DNA from: Baffinella frigidus
Lineage: Eukaryota; Cryptophyceae; Cryptomonadales; Baffinellaceae
Direction of reading: 5' to 3'
Length of the DNA: 20,704 nucleotides
Assembly (NCBI GenBank): GCA_026770585.1
Contig: MU646703.1
Coordinates: forward strand, 372,115 to 392,818
Shown here: positions 1 to 6,800 of the stretch, piece after piece
How positions within the stretch are numbered: the first letter of the stretch is position 1
How the letters are laid out: every line of letters begins with the position of its first letter
Translations under genes and position numbers: made by a program
Notes under the pieces: model-generated
The model's input: only the letters and a program-made list of their open reading frames with translations
Database searches by the model: none
What the model was told of the DNA's origin: nothing

Positions 1-179
1 CTAAACCCCAAACCCTAAACCCTAATCTCTAAACCCAAACCCTAAACCCTAATCTCTAAACCCCAAACCCTAGACACTACACACTAAACACTAAACACTA
101 AACACTCAACCCCAAACCTAAACCCCAAACCCTATGCAAACCCCAACCCCGAATCCCCCATCCCCAAACCCTCCGCTGC
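1..179. repeat. degenerate CCCTAAA telomere-type heptamers (intronic)
   Basis: Irregular CCCTAAA, CCCCAAA and CACTAAA units. Exon-like Gly/Met fragments lie on the 3' side, so this is probably inside an intron of the Hip-like gene. Confidence 0.85.
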
Positions 180-236
180 ATGGATGGCATGCCCGGTATA
201 GGCGGGATGGGTGAGGGGGGGCGCCACCCGGGATGG
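180..236 (+). pseudogene. decayed copy of the Gly/Met linker of the 697 exon
   Basis: The frame reads MDGMPGIGGMG, then a G-run and a GCGCCACCCGGGATGG stretch that aligns with GCGCCGCCTGGGATGG in the intact exon. The CCCTAAA array resumes directly after it. No AG acceptor lies close upstream, so it is probably not spliced in. Confidence 0.5.
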
Positions 237-696
237 AACCCTAAACCCTAAACTCTCACCCCAACCAACCGGATGGGTGGGATGGGTGGCGTGGGATGGG
301 TGGCATCCCACCCATCCTGTTTTGGAGTTTGGGTTGAAGGGGTTCGTGTTATCCCACCCGGAGGGGGGGGGTGAAATGGAAACAAGAAGCCCCCCCAGGT
401 ATCCAGGCGCTGTTCTCTAACCCCTGAACGGTCCCTGAATACACATATATGATAAACCCCTTGAAAAAAACCTGAGCCCCAAACCGTACATACGCAGGGG
501 CGGTATGGGAGGTATGGCATGGGTGGGACCCTACTCCCCAACGCCTACCCAAACCCTAAACCCCAAGAGCTAACCTAAACCCCAAGAGCTAACACGGACC
601 TCGCTTGTCCCTAGGAAGACTAAACCCCAACACCCACACCCCAAAACAGCCTCATCTAAACTCTCAGCAGATCCTAATCCCCGCACCCCAAATCAG
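237..696. other. intronic stretch with further Gly/Met fragments and heptamers
   Basis: It contains GGATGGGTGGGATGG-type fragments at 269-306 and a CAG followed by GGGCGGTATGGGAGGTATGG near 497, both resembling the Gly/Met-coding exons but without consistent frame or splice sites. Degenerate CCCTAAA units occur around 540-660. I see no independent gene. Confidence 0.5.
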
Positions 697-823
697 CATG
701 GGCGGCATGCCCGGGATGGGTGGGATGGGGGGGGGAGGAGGGGGGGGGGCGCCGCCTGGGATGGAGGCGCTCTTTTCGGACCCGGAGCTGATGGCGGCGA
801 TGCAGAAGCCCAACGTCATGCAG
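697..823 (+). CDS. HIP: Hip-like exon: Gly/Met linker plus first half of the DP2 domain
   Basis: The exon follows an acceptor ending AATCAG at 696 and stops at CAG before GT at 824. The first base completes a codon begun upstream (phase 2). The frame reads MGGMPGMGGMG, a run of glycines coded by a G-rich tract, APPGM, then EALFSDPELMAAMQKPNVMQ. DPELMAAMQ is the signature of helix 1 of the STI1/DP2 fold in Hip and Sti1/Hop. This is the most intact copy of the exon; three truncated copies of its 3' end follow within 1.1 kb. The poly-G tract is a likely site of slippage. Confidence 0.8.
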
Positions 824-3800
824 GTTCCGCCTTACTATGAATTCTATTGATGGCTTCGTACGAAGGTAATTGTTGGCGGAAATTGCTGCACGGAGGGACC
901 ATACTGGGAATGGGATCCAATGGCTCCAAAAACGGACCCGTTCCAAGGGTGTCCTTGTACTGCTGTCACGTCCCGAAAGTAGTACCGGGCTGTAACAAGG
1001 CGGTACAAAAAGGTACAAGACGGTACAAAAAGTTACTACCGTCACGTCCAAATAAGCCGTCCATCTATCATATATAGGCCACACCCACAAGAATTTTTGC
1101 TGCACGGAGGGACCATACTGGGAATGGGATGCAGAAGCCCAACGTTATGCAGGTTCCACGCCGCCTCCCGCTTACCGCGGCCTCCCGCTTAGAGCGGAAA
1201 ACATGGAAACGTTCTGCAGGTGTTCCACTCCTGCGGTGTAGAGCGGAAATAATGGAAACTTGGAAATATACCCGGGAATAATGGGGAATTGGTTAAACAT
1301 TGTCGGTTTTGGCACCGAAAACGTCGACTTGAAAACCATTTTTTGTGGTGGGGGGATGGTACGCGAGTGTGTAGAGGAGGGGATGGAGGCGCTGTTCTCG
1401 GATGCGGGGCTGATGGCTGCGATGCAGAAGCCCAACGTTATGCAGGTGTTCCACTCCTGCGGTGTAGAGCGGAAATAATGGAAACGTGGAAATAAGAACC
1501 CGAGAATAATAGGAAATTGGTTTAAAGTCGACGTTTTCGGTACCAAAATCGTCAACCCAAAAGCCGAACATTCCACACGAGAATGCTAAAGGGGCCTATT
1601 TTAAAGTGAGGCGTAGCATCTGTGTAGAAACTTTCGTGAGCGTGATGCCGAACGCTGCGAAATGTGCACAGTCACGAGGTTGGAATACCATTATCCTGGT
1701 ACAAATGTTTACAACTTTTTTTTACCCACATGTATGTAGGTTTCTCCAGCATTCTCGAGTGGTTGTGCAGGTTCCACGCGAGGCTTCTCGTTAAATGTCG
1801 GTTGTAGCACGTCCGGGTTTGTACCAGGGTTGGTCACGTCCCCTACCGAGAATCATACTAGTAATAGTAAAGCCGAATGTGATGTAGGTTCCGAGCCTCA
1901 CTCTCCGTCTATTCTGGCGCACCGATTTAGTGCGCCCGGGCGCGTTTCCGCCCTAAAGTTGACGGCTTTGTACCGCGGAACCAGAATGTCAACTTAAGAA
2001 TAGTCGGCCAACCCTGCTGTGGCAGAGCTAGCCGGCCTAATTCAGGCGCTTCTTTTTGCTAAAGGTCTCTCTCTGTGGGCTGCCTCTGTGGGACAAACTT
2101 CTCTCTCTCTCTCTCTCTCTCTCTGGTCACTTTCTCTCTCTCTGGTCTCTCTCTCTCTCTCTCTCTCAAGGTCTCTCTCTTCCAGGCGCTGATGGAGATG
2201 CAGACGGGCACCCCGGCCGCAATGGCGAAGTACGCCAACGTCTGCCTCTGCCTTTTGAGAGGCAGTGCCACGAAACGCTCCCGGCGGCCAGCTCCAAAGT
2301 TGACGGATTCGTACCGCGCGCGCACCTAGCACGTCAACTGAAGATGTGTCCGTGTGGCAGGCGCTGATGGAGGTGCAGACGGTTTCTCTCGCTCTCGCTC
2401 GCTCGCTCTCTGGTCTCTCTCTGTCTCTCTGTCTCCCTCCCTCTCTCTCTCTCTCTCTCAACGTCTCTCTCTCTTCCAGGCGCTGATGGAGATGCAGACG
2501 GGCGGCCCGGCCGCGATGGCGAAGTACGCCAACGACCCCGAGATCCTCGGCCTCGTCGCCAAGATCCAGGTCTGCCTTTTGGTACCAGGGCGCGCACGAA
2601 ACCGGGCGGGGCTGGTAGGAAAACTGTGTTTCAGTAGCGCTGGTAAAGTCCGCCAACGACCCCGAGATCCTCGGCCTCGTCGCTAAGATCCAGGTGTGAG
2701 AGACCTTGATTAATGTCCCTCCGGTTGTTCGCATCGATAATTTCCGTATCAATAAGGTCTTAAGGGAAACCTCCTGGACGCTTTCTATAGTAAACGTCAG
2801 GAAATACTCCTAGGCGCTCTCTATAGTAATGTTGGTAACAAGCAAGGTCTCTCCCGAGGCCTGGCCGCCAGGGCGAAGAACGCGAATGACCCCGAGATCC
2901 TCGGTCTCGTCGCGAAAATCCAGGTACGAGATTTGTACCAGGGCGCGCACGAAACCGGGCGGGGCTGGTAGGAAAACTGGGTTTGAGTAGCGCTGGTAAA
3001 GTCCGCGAACGACCTTGATATTATCGGCGTTGTCGCGAAAATCCAGGTGCGGGATTTGTACTAGAGAGGGCACGAAACCGGGCGGGGCTGGTAGGAAAAA
3101 CGGTTCCCGGTTGCGATGGGGAAGTCCGTAAAGGACCATGAGATTAGTGTTGAGCACCCTGTAACACCCTCTGTGGGGCTCTCCTATCCTCTCTCTCTCT
3201 TGCTACCCCTCTCTCTCCCTCCCTCTGCTCAACACTAATCTCATGGTCCTCGTGACGAAAATCCAGCGCAAGGATCCAAGTGAGAGGTTCCTGTATTTAT
3301 TCAGTTATCTCCGGTGTTGATTAATTCTCCAATTAATTTCCCCACTCCAGAAGCGGCGCTTCCCTCTCCGTAAACCCTAACCCTAACCCTAAACCCTAAA
3401 CCCTAAACCCTAAACCATAAACCATACACCATAAACCATAAACCCTATACCCTATACCCTAAACTCCGAAACCTCTGAACCCTACACCCTAAACCCAAAA
3501 CCCTAAACCCTAAACCCTAGAGCCTAATCCCTAATCCCTAATCCCTAATCCCTAATCCCTAATCCCATAACCTCAAACCTTAAACCTCAAACCTTAAATC
3601 TTAAACCCATGACCCTAAAACCGACAGTGTGTGTACTAAAACCTAAACCAAGCACCCTAAACCCTACACCCTACGCCCTAAACCCTAAACCCTAAACCCT
3701 AAACCCTAAACCAAGCACCCTAAACCCTAAACCCTAAACCCTAAACCCTACACCCTACACCCTAAACCCTAAACCCTACAACGCAGGCCAAGATGGGCGG

Positions 3801-6800
3801 CGGCGGCGGCGGCGGTGGGATGCCGGGCAAACCCTAGAGCCTAATCCCTGATCCCTAATCCCTAGTCCCTAATCCCTAATCCCTGGTCCCTGATCCCTAA
3901 TCCCTAAACCCATAACCCATAACCCATAACCCATAGCCCATAACCCATAACCCATAACCCATGACCCATAACCCATAACCCGACAGTGTTTGCACTAAAC
4001 CCTAAACCCTAAACCCTAAACCCTAAACCCTAAACCCTAAACCCTAAACCCTAAATCCTCACACCTAAACCCTCAACCCTAAACCCTAAACCCTCAACCC
4101 TCAACCCAACAACGCAGGCCAAGATGGGCGGCGGCGGCGGCGGTGGGATGCCGGGCATGCCTGGTAGACCCCTAAACCCTAACCCTAAACCCTAAACCCT
4201 GAACCCTGAACCCTAAACCCTAAACCCTAACCCCTAAACCCTAAACCCTACACCCTGAACCCTAATCTCTAAACCCTAAACCCTAAACCCTAAACCCTCG
4301 TGGGAAGTGGCTAGCACACCCTAAACCCTAAACCCTAAAACCTGAAACCTACACCCTGCACCATGAACCCTAAACCCTAAACCCTGCACCGCAGACCCTA
4401 AAACCTAAACCCTACACCCTGCCTAAACCCTACACCCTGCACCATGAACCCGAAACCCTGCGCTGTAAACCCTAAACCCTAAACCCTTAACCCTACACCC
4501 TGCACCATGAACCCTAAATCCTGCACCGTAAACCCTGGAACCTAAACCCTGAACTCTAAACCCTTAACCCTGAACTCTAAACCCTAAACACACGCTAATC
4601 CCTGATACCTCAACCCCGGACCCTAAACAACCCTAAACCCTAAACCCTAAACCCTAAACCCTAAACCCTAAACCCTAAACCCTAAATCCTGAACCCTAAA
4701 CCCTAAACCCTAAACCCTAAACCCTAAACCTTAAACCCTAAACCTGCCCTAAACACTAAACACTAAACACTAGAAACTAGAAACTAAACACTAAACCTGA
4801 ATGCCTGGAAATAGTTGCCCCCCCCCATCCCCGTCCCAGCCAAACCCTGAACCCCTAACCTAGGTGGCATGCCATCTATTCCCGGCTGAGCGCAGAACAC
4901 TGAACCCTAAACCCAAATACTAAACCATAATAAATAAATAATTATAAATGATAAATGATAATACATAATAAATAATGAGCCCCAAAAATCGAACCAGGAG
5001 GCATAGGCGGTGGCATGGGCGGTATGCAAGGCATGGGCGGCTAAGCGCTGAACCCTGAACCCTGAACCCAAATAATAAATCATAATGAATAAATAAATCA
5101 TTATAAATAAATAATAATAGATAATAATAAATGATAAATGATACATAATAAACCCCAAACACCGAACCAGGCGGAGGAGGCATGGGCGGGATGCCAGGCA
5201 TGGGCGGGATGGGTAACCCTACAACCCTAAACCCCACACCCTAAACCCCAAACCCCAAACCCCAAACCCGAAACCCGAATCCCTAAACCCTAATCCCTAA
5301 TCCCTAAACCCTAAACCCCAAACCCTAAACCCTAAACCCTAAACCCTAAACCCTAAACCCCAAACCCTAAACCCTAAACACCGAACCCCCAAATCCCCAA
5401 CACCAAATCCCCAACACCAAACCCTGAACCCTGAACCCTGAACCCTGAACCCTGAACCCCAAACCCCAAACCCTAAACCCTAAACCCTAACGAGAGAAAA
5501 GTGCGTTGATCACGGTTCGAACAAACCCCCAATCTTCCTCAAACCCCAAACCCTGAAGCCTGAACCCTAAACCCTAAATATCAAACGCCAAACACCAACC
5601 CTGGACCCCAAACCCCAGACCCCAACCATCAACCATCAACCATCAACCATCAACCATCAACCATCAACCATCAACCATGAACCACGAACCACGAACCATG
5701 AACCATGAACCATGAACCATGAACCATGAACCATGAACTACGAAACCTAAACTCGAATCCCCAAACCCCAACCCTAAACCCCAAACCCGAACCCTGCACC
5801 CTGACCTCGACACCACGCAATCTCGTCCCGGCGAGTATTCAGATCCTCCCTCCCCACACAGAGGGTCCTTCCTCCCCACAAAGAGGGCTACCAAGGGAAT
5901 TTCGGCCCACATCGGGCCATCTTTCCGTTACTTTATCTGTAGGAACCCCCTTATGTCCCTACGCTCCCTCCCCACACAGAGGGCTACCAAGGGAATTTCG
6001 GCCCACATCGGGCCATCTTTCCGTTACTTTATCTGCAGGAACCCCCTTATGTCCCTACGGGTTGCCTACCGTAGGGTCCTAGGTCTTATCGCTTTGGGGT
6101 TATTCAAAATCCCTTCGAAGTCCGCTGTGTGGATAGGGAAATGGAGCTTTCCCTTCAGAAATGTCATTTCTGATTGTTTTGATTTCTCCCGACATGGCCC
6201 AACGACACGCCCTTCCGTAGAAAGGACCGCAGAGAAAGCCCCACCCTGGCCCTTCATTTCTGGCCATTTCTTTCGTTGGCCAACGGCTCCAATTCCCTGC
6301 GGGCGGACAGTATTGAAAATGCATTCATCACCCGTCGCGATTAAATCACGCGCATTTAAATTAAATACAATCGCGAGTATTTAAATTAAATACTTGGATC
6401 AGGTGGTATGGGCGGGATGCCTGAGATGGGCGGGATGGGGTTATTAGTACTGATAAAACCCTTATTAGTTAGTTATTAGGTACCAATAAAGGCTTTATTA
6501 GTTAGTTATTAGGTACCAATAAAGGCTTTATTAGTTAGTTATTAGTATGAATAAAGGCCTTGTTAGTTAGTTATCAGTACCAATAAAGGCCTTATTAGTT
6601 AGTCATTGTTACCAAGAAAGGTTTTATTAGTTAGTTATTAGTACCAATAAAGGCTTTATTAGTTACCAATAAAGGCCGTGTTAGTTAGTTATTAGTACCA
6701 ATAAAGGATTTATTAGTTATTAGCACCGTGGTGGTGCTATTCAAGGCCTCACTCTGTCTACGGTTTTTCGTTTTTCTCTCGGTTTTTCTCTCCGCCCGTC

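Larger units (their letters stand above)
824..2479 (+). other. intron between the two DP2 exons, with broken exon copies
   Basis: The 1,656-nt interval runs from GT at 824 to AG at 2479. It holds partial copies of the upstream exon (1129-1152, 1380-1445, 1870-1887), partial copies of the downstream exon (2186-2240, 2361-2381) and CT tracts next to the latter. A 35-bp segment (TTTGCTGCACGGAGGG..., near 882) recurs at 1096-1130. A ~120-bp segment at 1207-1330 recurs at 1435-1556. Confidence 0.55.
5213..6402 (+). other. intron: heptamers, 7-bp variants and a 96-bp duplication
   Basis: The donor GTAACC at 5213 is followed by CCCTAAA units to about 5490, a unique patch at 5490-5520, then CCATCAA and CCATGAA heptamer runs (5625-5738) and a 96-bp tandem duplication (5871-6060). 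After that come part of a dispersed repeat (6176-6255) and AT-rich sequence with TTTAAATTAAATAC repeats (6345-6392). Confidence 0.6.

Noticed and set aside
2042-2752. 236-codon open frame on the minus strand, Arg/Glu rich
   Set aside because: It is the antisense of CT tracts (giving RE repeats) and of the real DP2 exons.
5505-5525. GGTTCGAAC, like a tRNA B box
   Set aside because: No A box or clover-leaf partner around it; surrounded by heptamers.
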